DNA of 64,000 bases from Marinimicrobium sp. C6131 (lineage in GTDB: Bacteria; Pseudomonadota; Gammaproteobacteria; Pseudomonadales; Cellvibrionaceae), in assembly GCF_026153455.1 (NCBI RefSeq), contig NZ_CP110629.1, forward strand, positions 1,798,001-1,862,000, read 5' to 3'. Each line of letters starts with the position of its first letter. The stretch's first letter is position 1. The notes beneath the pieces are model-generated. The model made no database searches. It had not been told where the DNA came from and worked only from the letters and a program-made list of their open reading frames with translations. Position numbers and translations under genes: made by a program. Below are positions 44,688 to 54,231 of the stretch, one piece after another.

Positions 44688-46826
44688 TTACCCACTCACC
44701 TGAAACGCGCTGGTCAGGTGATGCAGGTTCGACGCCGTGCTGCGCAGTCGATCCGAGCTGCCGTGCAGAGCCCGGATCACGTGGCGCATGTCATTGCTGG
44801 CCCCCACCACCTCTCGGGTCTGCTGCCCATGCTCCTGACTGTGCGCTTCGATGTGACGGATGATCTCAAACATCCGCTCGACAATCCCGTGCAGCTCGGA
44901 GTTGTCGGAAGACGCATCGCTGGCCAGTTGCAGCCCCCGGTCGACATCCGCCACACTGCGTTCCATAAAGGTGGCGGCCTGGGCCGCCTCTTCCTGAATG
45001 GTGGCAATCTGCTGTTCAATCTCCTTGGCCGCATCGGCGGTGCGGGCGGCCAGCCCCCGGACCTCATCGGCCACCACGGAAAAACCGCGGCCGTGCTCAC
45101 CGGCCCGAGCCGCTTCAATGGCCGCGTTCAGCGCCAGCAGATTGGTCTGACTGGTGATATTACTGATCAGAGAAACCATGCCCCCGATTTCCCGCGTCCG
45201 TTCGTTCAACTGATGAATGGTCCGCGCGGAATTCTCCACCGCATCGCGAATCGCCTGGGTGCCGGAGCTGGCGGACTCAAACTGGGCCCGGGCTTCCTGC
45301 ACCACCGATTCCATGACCTGTTTCATTTCGGTGGCGGTGCCGGAGGCGTTGCTGATTTCACCGATCTGCTCTTCGAGCAGACTCAACATCTGCTCCATGG
45401 CAGCGGTCACCTGGGTCATGGTCGCATTGGCGCTGTCATTGCGCTGAAGCATCTGCTCACTGTTCTGCTTGACCTCGTTGGCCGAGCGGATCACCGAGCC
45501 GATAATGCCATCCAGATTGTCGATGAAGCTGTTGGCCCAACGCCCCAGATCGCCGGTTTCATCGGCCACCAGTTTGCGGGTGTCCAGGCGCTGCTTGAGG
45601 TTGCCGCCGCCCTCCCCCAAGGCATGAATGATTTCGGTCATCTTTCCGAGTCGTCGGGCCAGGCGTCGGGGCCCACGCATCAGAAAACTCCACGCCCCCA
45701 CCGCCAGTGCTCCCGCCGTGGCGAGATTGATGGACCACAGTGGCCACTCGCTCCAGGCGTGCAGTGTCATATTGCCGCCGAACACCAGCAGCAGTGGCAA
45801 CAGCAGTAATCCCATGAATCGATAGGTAATGGAGCGAAACCGATACACCTCCTCCAGGTCACCCTCGCACATCATGCCCCAGCGGTCTTTAGAGCCCTTG
45901 AGAGTGAAGGTTACCCCCTTACCGATTACCGGAATATGGCGATAATCGGAATAGCCCGGATAGGTGACAAACAGGTTCTCGCCGTTGCGGATGGTTTCGC
46001 GCACGCCGGGATGCAACTGGCCAGTGGCCGGGTCGGTAAAACGGATCTCGAATTCGGTGTGCCGCTTGACCCCCACCACGCCCCAATCGGTGTGAATACC
46101 GCTTTTGAGGTTTTCGCCGTGGGAGAAAGTACTGTCTTCAAAGCGGGACCGTGACAGAGCCGTCCCCGGAACGATGCGCCGATCAAAACCCGGCTCCACC
46201 ATAAACAGATAATTGTCACCGGACTCGGTGAAAATATGCCCCGCTTCCCGTTGAATCAGATCGCCGAGTACGTCATTGGGAACCCGGGCGCAGACGCAGC
46301 CAATCGCTCCGTCCGCCAACGCCACCGGCTGGTAAAACATCAGGGTCACCTCGTCGTGAAAGCGTGACGAGGAAGGGCCAATATCCAACGTGGCCCGATC
46401 CACATAGGGCCCATGCAGAAACGCCCCTTTCAATCCTTCCTCCAGCGCCCGGGCATCCAGATCACGCGCACCGACTCTGGCGCGATAGCTGGAGGCCAGC
46501 ACCTTGCCGGTGTCGTCCACGACAAACAGCTCCGAGGCATCCACCCAGCGCTGAAGCTGCTGTGGCAATAACGTATCCCAGCGGGCTGGATCCTGCTCTA
46601 CGCTGGCAGCCAGGGAAACCATCTGCTCCCACTGCCCATCCACCCACTGATTGAGAATATTGATCCGTGTCTGGGCGACACTTTCAAAGGCCTGCTCCAT
46701 CAGCGCATAGCGATTGCGATTCAGCCAACAGGACCAGCCCATGCGCAACTTGCCGGTAGCGCCAAACCAGTTCAGCCAGCGCCGCTCGGCGCCGGACAGA
46801 TTCATGCGAGTACTTCGTAAACTCAT
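44688..46826 (-). CDS. Methyl-accepting chemotaxis protein with N-terminal Cache-like sensor
   Basis: 712 residues. The C-terminal signalling hairpin is unmistakable (EIGGMVSLISNITSQTNLLALNAAIEAARAGEHGRGFSVVADEVRGLAARTADAAKEIE). A HAMP-like linker follows two adjacent membrane helices at about residues 335-380 (FMGLLLLPLLLVFGG and LATAGALAVGAWSFL). The sensor of about 300 residues (FVVDDTGKVLASS, GDNYLFMVEPGFDRRIVPGT) looks like a Cache domain but lies before both helices, with no clear first transmembrane helix. Starts at ATG 46826 behind GGAA; ATG 46805 is possible. Confidence 0.88.
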   Translation of the reverse strand: MSLRSTRMNLSGAERRWLNWFGATGKLRMGWSCWLNRNRYALMEQAFESVAQTRINILNQWVDGQWEQMVSLAASVEQDPARWDTLLPQQLQRWVDASELFVVDDTGKVLASSYRARVGARDLDARALEEGLKGAFLHGPYVDRATLDIGPSSSRFHDEVTLMFYQPVALADGAIGCVCARVPNDVLGDLIQREAGHIFTESGDNYLFMVEPGFDRRIVPGTALSRSRFEDSTFSHGENLKSGIHTDWGVVGVKRHTEFEIRFTDPATGQLHPGVRETIRNGENLFVTYPGYSDYRHIPVIGKGVTFTLKGSKDRWGMMCEGDLEEVYRFRSITYRFMGLLLLPLLLVFGGNMTLHAWSEWPLWSINLATAGALAVGAWSFLMRGPRRLARRLGKMTEIIHALGEGGGNLKQRLDTRKLVADETGDLGRWANSFIDNLDGIIGSVIRSANEVKQNSEQMLQRNDSANATMTQVTAAMEQMLSLLEEQIGEISNASGTATEMKQVMESVVQEARAQFESASSGTQAIRDAVENSARTIHQLNERTREIGGMVSLISNITSQTNLLALNAAIEAARAGEHGRGFSVVADEVRGLAARTADAAKEIEQQIATIQEEAAQAATFMERSVADVDRGLQLASDASSDNSELHGIVERMFEIIRHIEAHSQEHGQQTREVVGASNDMRHVIRALHGSSDRLRSTASNLHHLTSAFQVSG

Positions 46827-47081
46827 TGAGCCATTCCGTCTTTTCTTGGGGTTGATACCCGAAGACATAGCAGGAAACAGGCCAACCGAAGAACCGGGAA
46901 TAACGCGCCACGCTCCCAGAAAAGCACCGTTCCGGTGCATGACCGACACCACCACCTCACTTTGAGCACCATCAGAGTGCATATCAATTCCAGTGAGGCA
47001 GGCACCGCTGGTGGTAACGACGCTTTAACCGACCGGAGTTTCCGGCTATTCTGACCAGCGGACGCCCTATCAGAGACCGCC

Positions 47082-48791
47082 ATGTACCATCCGTTTTTCG
47101 GCCTACAGGAACCGGCTTTTGCCATCGCCGTCAACCCGCGCTACCTCTACATGAGTCAGCAGCATCGGGAGGCCCTCGCGCACCTGTTGTTTGGCCTGCG
47201 CGGCGGCGGTTTTGTGCAACTGACCGGCGAAGTGGGCACCGGCAAGACCACCATCATCCGCTGCCTTCTCGAACAGCTTCCGGGCGACACCGACATCGCC
47301 CTGATTCTGAACCCCATGGCCTCCGTGCCCGAGCTGCTGGGCACCATCTGCGATGAGCTCGGCGCCCGCTATATCTCGGACGACGACACCAGCGTCAAAA
47401 CCCTGACCGACGCCCTGTATGACCGTCTGCTGGACAACCACGGTCGCGGCCGCAAAACGGTACTGCTGATCGACGAGGCACAGTCCCTCAGTGCCGAGGC
47501 GCTGGAGCAGATCCGACTGCTGACCAACCTGGAAACCCACACCGAGAAGCTCCTGAACATCATTCTGGTGGGCCAGCCCGAATTGAGCGATCTGCTGGCT
47601 CAGCCCTCCCTGCGCCAGCTTGCTCAACGCATCACCGCGCGCTTTCACCTGAACCCGCTGAGCCGGGAAGAAACAGCGGCTTACATTCAGCACCGTCTGC
47701 AGGTGGCGGGCCTCGCCAGCGGCAGCACGCTGATTCCCGAAGACATTCAGACGGAAGTACACCGCTTCAGCGGCGGCATTCCCCGCCTGATCAATATCAT
47801 TTGCGAACGCATGCTGCTCGGTGCCTACGGGCAGAACCGCAACGTCATCGACCGGGCGCTGTTTCGCCAGGCTCGCCGGGAAATCACCGGTGAGCCCGCC
47901 TCGGACCACCCCAGTAAAACGGCGGCGCCGGCAACAGAGCGGGCACGGCCAGCGTGGTTGGCCAGCGCCATCGCGGGTTTTGTGGGCATCACTTTGGGCG
48001 CGCTGCTGGTTGGCGGCCTCGGTAACGAACTGCCCTGGCAACCGACATCCGACGCGGAACCGGCCGCCCCGGAACTCAGCGCCGCCTCACTGCCCATGGC
48101 GCCGGAAGCGCCGCCCGCCAACACACCCGTCCTGGAGCCGACCGACACCGATTCCGAACCCGCGCTGGACACGGACCCGCCGGCACTGCCGGAGCGGCCC
48201 TGGCCCCGAAAACTGGATGATGCCCTTCGTCACCTGGCCGACCACTTCAGTCTGAGTGTGCCCTCCACCGGCAGCCCCTGCACCGAGAGCCCCGCGCCGG
48301 GCCATGCCTGCGGACGACGCATGCTCACCACCTGGAACGAGCTGATCGAACTGGACCGCCCCGGTGTACTGACCCTGATCACTCCGGAGCGCAAACTCGC
48401 TTACGTCCCGCTGTTGGGCCTCAATGATCAACAGGCATTGACCTGGCTGGAAGGTCGTCCGCAGACCGTTGACTGGGCCGATGTCGCGCAGCTCTGGACC
48501 GGCGAGTTTCACCATTTCTGGTTCCGCCCCGCCGGTTTTGACGGCGGCCTCAGCCCCGGCGAACGAGGCCCCGCAGTCCGCTGGCTGGCCGAGCAGTTTG
48601 CCGAACTGGACAGCGAAGCCGAGCCTCTGAGCCGGGACCGCTATAACCAGCCCCTGCAGGCCCGGGTAGAGATTTTTCAGCGCGCCGAGGGGCTGACCCC
48701 GGACGGGCTTTTCGGGGAAAACACCCTGAACCAACTGGCACGACAACTCGGGCTGGACCCGGGGTTGCTGCCGATTGCGGAGACGCCCTGA
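47082..48791 (+). CDS. gspA: GspA/ExeA-type ATPase with peptidoglycan-binding domain
   Basis: 569 residues. AAA-type ATPase: LTGEVGTGKTTIIRCLLEQL (Walker A), VLLIDEAQSLSAEALEQIRLL (Walker B), QRITARFHLNPL. A transmembrane helix (LASAIAGFVGITLGALLVGGL, near residue 295) leads to a Pro/Glu linker and a periplasmic part with a PG_binding_1 domain at the end (LTPDGLFGENTLNQLARQLG). In Aeromonas ExeA-ExeB this complex opens peptidoglycan for secretin assembly. It overlaps gspB by 1 nt. No other type II secretion genes are here, so it may serve another secretin. Confidence 0.88.
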   Translation: MYHPFFGLQEPAFAIAVNPRYLYMSQQHREALAHLLFGLRGGGFVQLTGEVGTGKTTIIRCLLEQLPGDTDIALILNPMASVPELLGTICDELGARYISDDDTSVKTLTDALYDRLLDNHGRGRKTVLLIDEAQSLSAEALEQIRLLTNLETHTEKLLNIILVGQPELSDLLAQPSLRQLAQRITARFHLNPLSREETAAYIQHRLQVAGLASGSTLIPEDIQTEVHRFSGGIPRLINIICERMLLGAYGQNRNVIDRALFRQARREITGEPASDHPSKTAAPATERARPAWLASAIAGFVGITLGALLVGGLGNELPWQPTSDAEPAAPELSAASLPMAPEAPPANTPVLEPTDTDSEPALDTDPPALPERPWPRKLDDALRHLADHFSLSVPSTGSPCTESPAPGHACGRRMLTTWNELIELDRPGVLTLITPERKLAYVPLLGLNDQQALTWLEGRPQTVDWADVAQLWTGEFHHFWFRPAGFDGGLSPGERGPAVRWLAEQFAELDSEAEPLSRDRYNQPLQARVEIFQRAEGLTPDGLFGENTLNQLARQLGLDPGLLPIAETP

Positions 48792-49600
48792 TGTCCATGA
48801 TTCTGGATGCCCTGCAGCGGGCCGACCGGGAGCGGCGCCGGGACGAAACGCCGGCGCAGACGCTGCCCCCAACCTCCGCACTGGCAACGCCCGCACCGGT
48901 TCCGCCCCAGCCAACGGGAGCCTGGCGCAAATGGATACTCCCGGTGGCCTTTGCGGGATTGGCCGCCGCCGGTCTGCCGGTGTACTGGCTATTCATCAGC
49001 GCTGAGCCGCCTGCGCCCATTACCCCTGAGGAGGCAACCGCAAGCGCCCCTGCCCCTATCGCTGAAAACACCGTGGAGACGAGCATCACCGAGCCCCGGC
49101 GACCGGGGATCGAACGTCTCTACCAGGCTCCCTCTCGTCCCGAGCCGTCGGACGAGTCCATTGCCTCGCTGTACCGCCGGGCCCAGGCGCCCGAACCGAC
49201 CCGCCCCGAGGTTACCCCCTCCGGCGCGGCCACCGAGCGCCTCGCTTCGCCGCGCGACAGCGCCAGTGTCACACTCGATGACGCACCGGATGAACCGCCT
49301 TCATCTCGCCGGGAAGCCGAGCCAGAACCACGGCCGGCCTCCGTATCGCAGCCGGCTGTTCCGGGAATTCGGGACCTGTCCTGGAGCCTGCAGCAGGATA
49401 TTCCCTCGTTGAATTACCAGGCCCACCAATATCGGGGCGGGCAAGGCAGTACCGTGACCATCAATCAGCGCGAGTATCGCACCGGTGACCGGGTTGCGAC
49501 GGACCTGCGCATTGAGCGAATTGAGGAGGACGGGGTGGTGCTGACATTCAAAGGCCAGTCATTCAAATTGCAAGCCCTGAACAGTTGGATCAATATGTAG
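48791..49600 (+). CDS. gspB: GspB/ExeB-type secretion partner protein
   Basis: 269 residues beginning MSMILDALQRADRERRR, the GspB/ExeB N-terminal signature. One transmembrane helix (ILPVAFAGLAAAGLPVYWLFI), then a long Pro/Ala-rich periplasmic linker and a small C-terminal beta domain typical of GspB (SLNYQAHQYRGGQGSTVTINQREYRTGDRV). It forms a complex with GspA for building the secretin through the cell wall. Confidence 0.88.
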   Translation: MSMILDALQRADRERRRDETPAQTLPPTSALATPAPVPPQPTGAWRKWILPVAFAGLAAAGLPVYWLFISAEPPAPITPEEATASAPAPIAENTVETSITEPRRPGIERLYQAPSRPEPSDESIASLYRRAQAPEPTRPEVTPSGAATERLASPRDSASVTLDDAPDEPPSSRREAEPEPRPASVSQPAVPGIRDLSWSLQQDIPSLNYQAHQYRGGQGSTVTINQREYRTGDRVATDLRIERIEEDGVVLTFKGQSFKLQALNSWINM

Positions 49601-49643
49601 GCGCACTCTGTTTCCTTTTCACCTGACAGGAAGGAGTTCTACC

Positions 49644-50639
49644 ATGGGCAAAATCCGCCGCTACCTGACCCGGCTGCTGTGTCTGTCAGCCGTCTGCATC
49701 GGTACCGCCAGTGCCGACCCCTTCGCCCAGGTCACTCTCACAGAGTGGGACGTCCCCTGGAAGCCAACCCGCCCCAGAGACCCCTGGCCCCTGAATGAGC
49801 AGACCATCTGGTTTGTCGGCCAGGCGGACGATTACGCCGCCACGTTCGATCCGGGCTCCGAAACCTTCAAACGCTATGATCTTGAGAAGGGGACTGGCCC
49901 GCACACCGTCATCGCCAACGAGCGGGGTGCCTGGTATGCGGGCAACCGCAACCGGCATATCGGCCTGATCGATCCCGACACGGGTGACATCGAGAAAATT
50001 GAGATGCCCGGAGACGGTTACGGGGACGTGCACACCATGGCGTTCACTTCCGAAGGGGATATCTGGTTCACCCTTCAGGCAGCCAACCAGATCGGCTTTC
50101 TGGATGTGAACGAGAGAGAAGTCACCCTGTTTGACGTGCCCACCCGTTCGGCGCGCCCCTACGGTCTGGTGGTCGACGCCGACGATCGCCCCTGGGCGAC
50201 CCTGTTCGGCACCCATAAACTGGCCACCGTCACCACCGAAGGTCGTGTGGAGGAGATCGAGTTGCCCCGGGAGTCGGCCCGCCCGCGCCGTCTGGGTATC
50301 GGTGCCGACGGGGTCGTCTGGTATGTGGACTACGCCAAAGGCTATCTCGGTCGCTATCACCCCAAGACCGGGGAAATTGAGGAATGGCGGACACCGGCCG
50401 GGGAGCAGGCCTACCCCTACGCAATGGGTATGGACCACCGGAACCGCCCCTGGTTCGTGGAGACCGGGCCACGTCCGAACCGCTTTGTGGGGTTCGACCC
50501 GGAAACCGAAACCTTCAGCGAACCCGCGGAAATTGGGAGCGGCGGCATTACCGTCCGTCACATGGCTTTTGACAGGGACAAGCGGGCTTTCTGGTTTGGC
50601 ACCGACGCCAATACCCTCGGCCGGGCCGTGATTGAGTAG
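49644..50639 (+). CDS. Exported beta-propeller of the virginiamycin B lyase (Vgb) family
   Basis: 331 residues with a signal peptide ending in GTASA. Repeats of the Vgb blades are visible: GTGPHTVIANERGAWYAGNRNRHIGLIDPDTGD, GDVHTMAFTSEGDIWFTLQAANQIGFLD, ARPYGLVVDADDRPWATLFGTHKLA and the closing GGITVRHMAFDRDKRAFWFGTD. True streptogramin lyase activity is uncertain because many exported relatives have other jobs; no resistance gene is nearby. A separate unit after gspB. Confidence 0.8.
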   Translation: MGKIRRYLTRLLCLSAVCIGTASADPFAQVTLTEWDVPWKPTRPRDPWPLNEQTIWFVGQADDYAATFDPGSETFKRYDLEKGTGPHTVIANERGAWYAGNRNRHIGLIDPDTGDIEKIEMPGDGYGDVHTMAFTSEGDIWFTLQAANQIGFLDVNEREVTLFDVPTRSARPYGLVVDADDRPWATLFGTHKLATVTTEGRVEEIELPRESARPRRLGIGADGVVWYVDYAKGYLGRYHPKTGEIEEWRTPAGEQAYPYAMGMDHRNRPWFVETGPRPNRFVGFDPETETFSEPAEIGSGGITVRHMAFDRDKRAFWFGTDANTLGRAVIE

Positions 50640-50640
50640 C

Positions 50641-51009
50641 TCACTGACCGATCAATGCCACGAAGGGAAGGATGGACAAGGTCAATATGACCCCGATGGC
50701 AATCACCAAAGCGGCAAACCGCAGGGGCGCGGCGGCCGCTCGCTGCCAGAGGGTTGGCTGTTCACCGGCCGCCTCGCGCTCCTCTCTCAGGGTGCGCTGG
50801 TGTTCCAGACGGCGGGCCTGATAGTCCGCCATTAAGGCCTTGGCCTCAGGGAGTTGGTCCCGATCCTTCAGCCAGATGGCCGACACCCCCAGCCCCCAGA
50901 AACCCGCGTGGGTTTCGTAAGTGGCGAAGTCATGATCGGCCAGCAGTTGGCGAACCTCCTGTGCTTCATCCTCAGGTACCTGATTCAGTTTAAACAGTAA
51001 TTGACCCAT
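50641..51009 (-). CDS. DUF6164 family membrane protein
   Basis: 122 residues. The soluble N-terminus (LLFKLNQVPEDEAQEVRQLLADHDFATYETHAGFWGLGVSAIWL) resembles a DUF2007-like signalling or ferredoxin-like domain; one C-terminal transmembrane helix (FAALVIAIGVILTLSILPFVALIG). It matches my memory of DUF6164; function unknown. It starts 2 nt after the end of the diguanylate cyclase gene, so the two are one operon. Confidence 0.7.
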   Translation of the reverse strand: MGQLLFKLNQVPEDEAQEVRQLLADHDFATYETHAGFWGLGVSAIWLKDRDQLPEAKALMADYQARRLEHQRTLREEREAAGEQPTLWQRAAAAPLRFAALVIAIGVILTLSILPFVALIGQ

Positions 51010-51011
51010 AC

Positions 51012-52337
51012 TCAGCTCTTGTGCTTCTCGTCGAGGGAACAGTGACCGTCCGGCTCGATATGGACACGGTTACGCCCCGCTCCCTTCGCCTTGTAGAGCG
51101 CTTTATCCGCCCGGGACAGCAACTGATCAAACCGTTCATCATTGGTCTGCACCTGGGTAATACCGGCACTGAAGCTCGCATGGAATGTCTGCAGCTCGTC
51201 ATTGAAGAATTCGGTTCCGGCAAACACCGAACGAATATCATCAATCAGTTCCAGCGCCTCTCCGGTATCGGTGTGGGGCAGCAGGATCAGAAACTCCTCC
51301 CCGCCCGATCGCCCGGCAATATCCCCTTTGCGCAAACGCTTTTTAAGGGTAGCGGCGAAGGCTTTGAGTACCTCATCCCCCATCAGGTGTCCGTAAGTGT
51401 CGTTGATGGATTTGAACCAGTCCAGGTCCACTTGCACGAGGGAAAATACCACTTCGTGACGGCGATAGTCCTCCAGCAACTCCGCCAACCGCTGCAGCAG
51501 AAAACGCCGATTGTACAGGCCGGTCAACTCGTCGGTGACCGACAACTCCAGCAGCCGGGCTTCGAGCGCCTTGCGGTGGCTGATATCCACCACCACGCCG
51601 TACCAGGTCACCACCTCCTGGTCCAGCCACTCCCGCTCCGGAGTGGCAATGCCTTCAAGCCAGATTTCCCGGCCATTCACCACCACCCGGTATTCGCAGG
51701 TCCACTGCCCCAGTGCCCGGTAGCTCTCCATAATGGACTGGTGCAGACGCTCTACATCTTGCGGGTGTATCAGGTCGAACACCAGCGAGGCATCGTGCAA
51801 AATCGCGTCGGGCTCCCGACCGTAAAACTCACGCACCCCCTCACTGACGTAAGGAAACTCCACCCGCCCGTCGGCGTACATGCGGAAAATATAGATGACT
51901 CCGGGAATGGTCTCAGCCAGTTTGTTGAGCAGTTGGGCATTGATGTGCTGCTGACTGATGTCGATATGCGTTCCCACCACCCACTCCGGATCCCCCTCCG
52001 GGGTACGGGACATCAGACGGCCCCGGTCATGAATCCAGACCCAGTGCCCCTCCTTGTGCCTGAGACGCACAATACACTCGTAGTAGGGGGTTTCGCCGTC
52101 AAAGTGGCGTTGGAAGGCTTCGTTGGAGCGAACCAGGTCGTCGGGGTGGCACAGGCGATGCCAGATGGCGATGCTGATGGGCTCCAGCTCCCGCGAACTG
52201 TAGCCCAGCATCTCCGCCCAGCGCTCATTGATGCGCTGCTCACCGGTGTGGGCATTCCACTCCCAGGTGCCGGCTCGGGTACCCTCAATGATGGCCTTCA
52301 GCCGGTTGAGTTGCTCGCTCTCACTTACCTGGGACAC
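51012..52337 (-). CDS. PAS-PAS-GGDEF diguanylate cyclase
   Basis: 441 residues. Two PAS/PAC sensor units (EGTRAGTWEWNAHTGEQRINERWAEMLGYS with HKEGHWVWIHDRGRLMSRTPEG; then IPGVIYIFRMYADGRVEFPYVSEGVREFYGREP). The C-terminal GGDEF domain has the intact GRSGGEEFLILLP, so it should make c-di-GMP; an RxxD inhibitory site is not obvious. The GTG start at 52337 is preceded by GAGGC. No transmembrane helix, so it is cytosolic. Confidence 0.92.
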   Translation of the reverse strand: MSQVSESEQLNRLKAIIEGTRAGTWEWNAHTGEQRINERWAEMLGYSSRELEPISIAIWHRLCHPDDLVRSNEAFQRHFDGETPYYECIVRLRHKEGHWVWIHDRGRLMSRTPEGDPEWVVGTHIDISQQHINAQLLNKLAETIPGVIYIFRMYADGRVEFPYVSEGVREFYGREPDAILHDASLVFDLIHPQDVERLHQSIMESYRALGQWTCEYRVVVNGREIWLEGIATPEREWLDQEVVTWYGVVVDISHRKALEARLLELSVTDELTGLYNRRFLLQRLAELLEDYRRHEVVFSLVQVDLDWFKSINDTYGHLMGDEVLKAFAATLKKRLRKGDIAGRSGGEEFLILLPHTDTGEALELIDDIRSVFAGTEFFNDELQTFHASFSAGITQVQTNDERFDQLLSRADKALYKAKGAGRNRVHIEPDGHCSLDEKHKS

Positions 52338-52468
52338 ACGATGCCTCTGGTTACCTCAGTCTCTGCAGAGTCGGTCTTATTATCGCTAACCTGTCTTTCA
52401 ACAGGGCTATCTTCGCAAGCCCGGAAGGCCGTGGCAAGCGCCAACACGGCATGACAGCGCCCGATCGG

Positions 52469-52837
52469 TCAATCGCCGGCATCGACCGCTTGCTCAAGTG
52501 TTCCGATGCGATAGGCTTCAAGCTCCTCCCAGGCCGCCGGACTGTGATCCCGCCCGTAGCCCTTGGTCGTCATGCCTTCGGTGGCCTCCCGCCCACACCA
52601 GGGCAGAATGACCGCCGGGGGAGCCGGATGCTGGGGCAGATAGCCGGTGACGTCATACACATCGCCGCGGATCGCCATCCAGCAGTCTTCCTGCCGATCG
52701 TGCCTGGCCACCTCCTCCAGAGTGAATACCTGTTGTGCTTCGGCCAGAGTGACCGCAGGCACCAGAGCCCAGGTCGCGAGCAGCGTCAACACAGAAGACC
52801 AGAATGCGACAAACGCCGCAAAAGCCGTTTTTTTCAT
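52469..52837 (-). CDS. Exported cytochrome b5-like heme protein
   Basis: 122 residues with an N-terminal signal (FAAFVAFWSSVLTLLATWALVPA). Then a cytochrome b5-like domain: FTLEEVARHDRQEDCWMAIRGDVYDVTGYLPQHP with the first heme His, and GYGRDHSPAAWEELEAYRIG with the second. The usual HPGG turn is replaced by HPAPP, and PWCGREATEG is typical of the bacterial branch. It begins 22 nt after the stop of the flavocytochrome gene, suggesting they form a redox pair. Confidence 0.83.
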   Translation of the reverse strand: MKKTAFAAFVAFWSSVLTLLATWALVPAVTLAEAQQVFTLEEVARHDRQEDCWMAIRGDVYDVTGYLPQHPAPPAVILPWCGREATEGMTTKGYGRDHSPAAWEELEAYRIGTLEQAVDAGD

Positions 52838-52859
52838 GATGCACCTCCCACTCAGATCG

Positions 52860-54158
52860 TCAAAGCAAGACAAATTCTTCGGTGACAATTCGCCGTGCGG
52901 GAACACCGCTACTGTCCAGCGCCGATCGGGCCCGCTCCAGCAGCGGCAGGGGCCCACAGACGTAGACCGCCCGCTCCGCCACGTCGGGGCATACCCGTTC
53001 AATGAACGCCCGGTTCAGCGGCCCCTCCCGGTAAAAATAGTGCACGGTGAGCCGACTATCGGGCCAGTGCTCAAATGCGGCTTTCAGCTCGTCCGCGAAC
53101 AGAAAGCGGGTTTCGTCCTGTACGCAGTCAATCAAATGAACCTGCAGCGGGCGCCCGGCTCGCACCGCCTCGCGCACGCGCCCGAGAAAAGGCGTGACCC
53201 CGATCCCGCCGGCAATCCACAGTTCAGGCCGCGAGGGTGCATCCGGAAAAAAGTCACCGTAGGGACCTTCTACCCAGAGCCGTGTGCCCTCGGGAATACT
53301 GAGCATGGCGTGACTGGCATCCCCCAAGTCCTTGATCGCCACCCGCAGATCCGGCTCATCAGGGGCCGAGGAAAGGGTGTAGGGATGTTCCTCCCGATGC
53401 CCTGCCTGGCCGACCCGGTCCGGCGTCAGATAGACAAACTGCCCGGCGCGATAACACAGGCGCTGACGCTCGGGAGCCAGCGTCAGTTCCACCACATCCC
53501 GGGCCGGATGAGCGACCCTTGTCACCCGGTAGGGACTCCGACCGCGCCAACGCGCATACAGCCACCGGTAGCTCAATGCGGAAAGCGCGAGCAGGGCCAG
53601 TGTCGTCCATACTCCCCAGGCCAGCCATCCGGGCAAGGTCCGGCTTAACAGGCCGGTGTGCAACAGCGCCAGGATAACCGTGACCCCGCTCAGGCGATGC
53701 AGCCACTTCCAGCGCTGGTACTCCGGCTCACCAAAAAAGCCGAAACTGGGCGCCATGAACGCCATCAGGGCCAGCAGCGCCACCCACCCCCACACCGAGG
53801 CGGGCTGCGTGGAAAACAGCGTGCCGATCGCCGCGTCCAGGGACGTCCCCGCCGCGGCAAACGCCAGTAGCAGTGGATGGGCCAGCAACAGCAGAAACGC
53901 GATGGCACCCAGGCGGTGGTGCAACTGCCACAGTTTGGTCAAGCCGCCAAAGGGGCGATCGAACCCGGGGACCCGACAACACAGAGCCGCCGCCATCAGC
54001 AACATGGACAACCCCCAAATACCGGTCACGCGCCCCAGGGCATTCAGGACCTCCCGGCTCTGGTCCAGACCGGGCCAGAGAAACGGCAGCGCCAGCAACC
54101 CCGGCAACAGCGCCAGTGACCAGACAACGACGCGACTGGATACCATCGGACGACGCAC
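52860..54158 (-). CDS. Ferric-reductase-like transmembrane flavoprotein
   Basis: 432 residues. The N-terminal ferric-reductase membrane domain has about six helices and candidate heme His in LWQLHHRLGAIAFLLLLAHP and WKWLHRLSGVTVILALLHTG. The C-terminal FAD/NAD(P) reductase part shows YRAGQFVYLTPD, HPYTLSSAP (FAD), LWVEGPYGDF, LWIAGGIGVTPFLGRV and VYVCGPLPLLERA (NAD). Electron transfer across the membrane, probably to the cytochrome b5-like partner. GTG start with AGGAGGG upstream. Confidence 0.9.
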   Translation of the reverse strand: MRRPMVSSRVVVWSLALLPGLLALPFLWPGLDQSREVLNALGRVTGIWGLSMLLMAAALCCRVPGFDRPFGGLTKLWQLHHRLGAIAFLLLLAHPLLLAFAAAGTSLDAAIGTLFSTQPASVWGWVALLALMAFMAPSFGFFGEPEYQRWKWLHRLSGVTVILALLHTGLLSRTLPGWLAWGVWTTLALLALSALSYRWLYARWRGRSPYRVTRVAHPARDVVELTLAPERQRLCYRAGQFVYLTPDRVGQAGHREEHPYTLSSAPDEPDLRVAIKDLGDASHAMLSIPEGTRLWVEGPYGDFFPDAPSRPELWIAGGIGVTPFLGRVREAVRAGRPLQVHLIDCVQDETRFLFADELKAAFEHWPDSRLTVHYFYREGPLNRAFIERVCPDVAERAVYVCGPLPLLERARSALDSSGVPARRIVTEEFVLL

Positions 54159-54231
54159 GAAAATGCCCTCCTGAGCGTTAAAAACGGCGCATTAACCGCG
54201 TCGGCAATCCCGGGTTATGCCGGTCATGCGG

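Noticed and set aside
49644..50639. Streptogramin resistance gene
   Set aside because: Family resemblance to Vgb only; signal peptide and context point to an exported propeller of other function.
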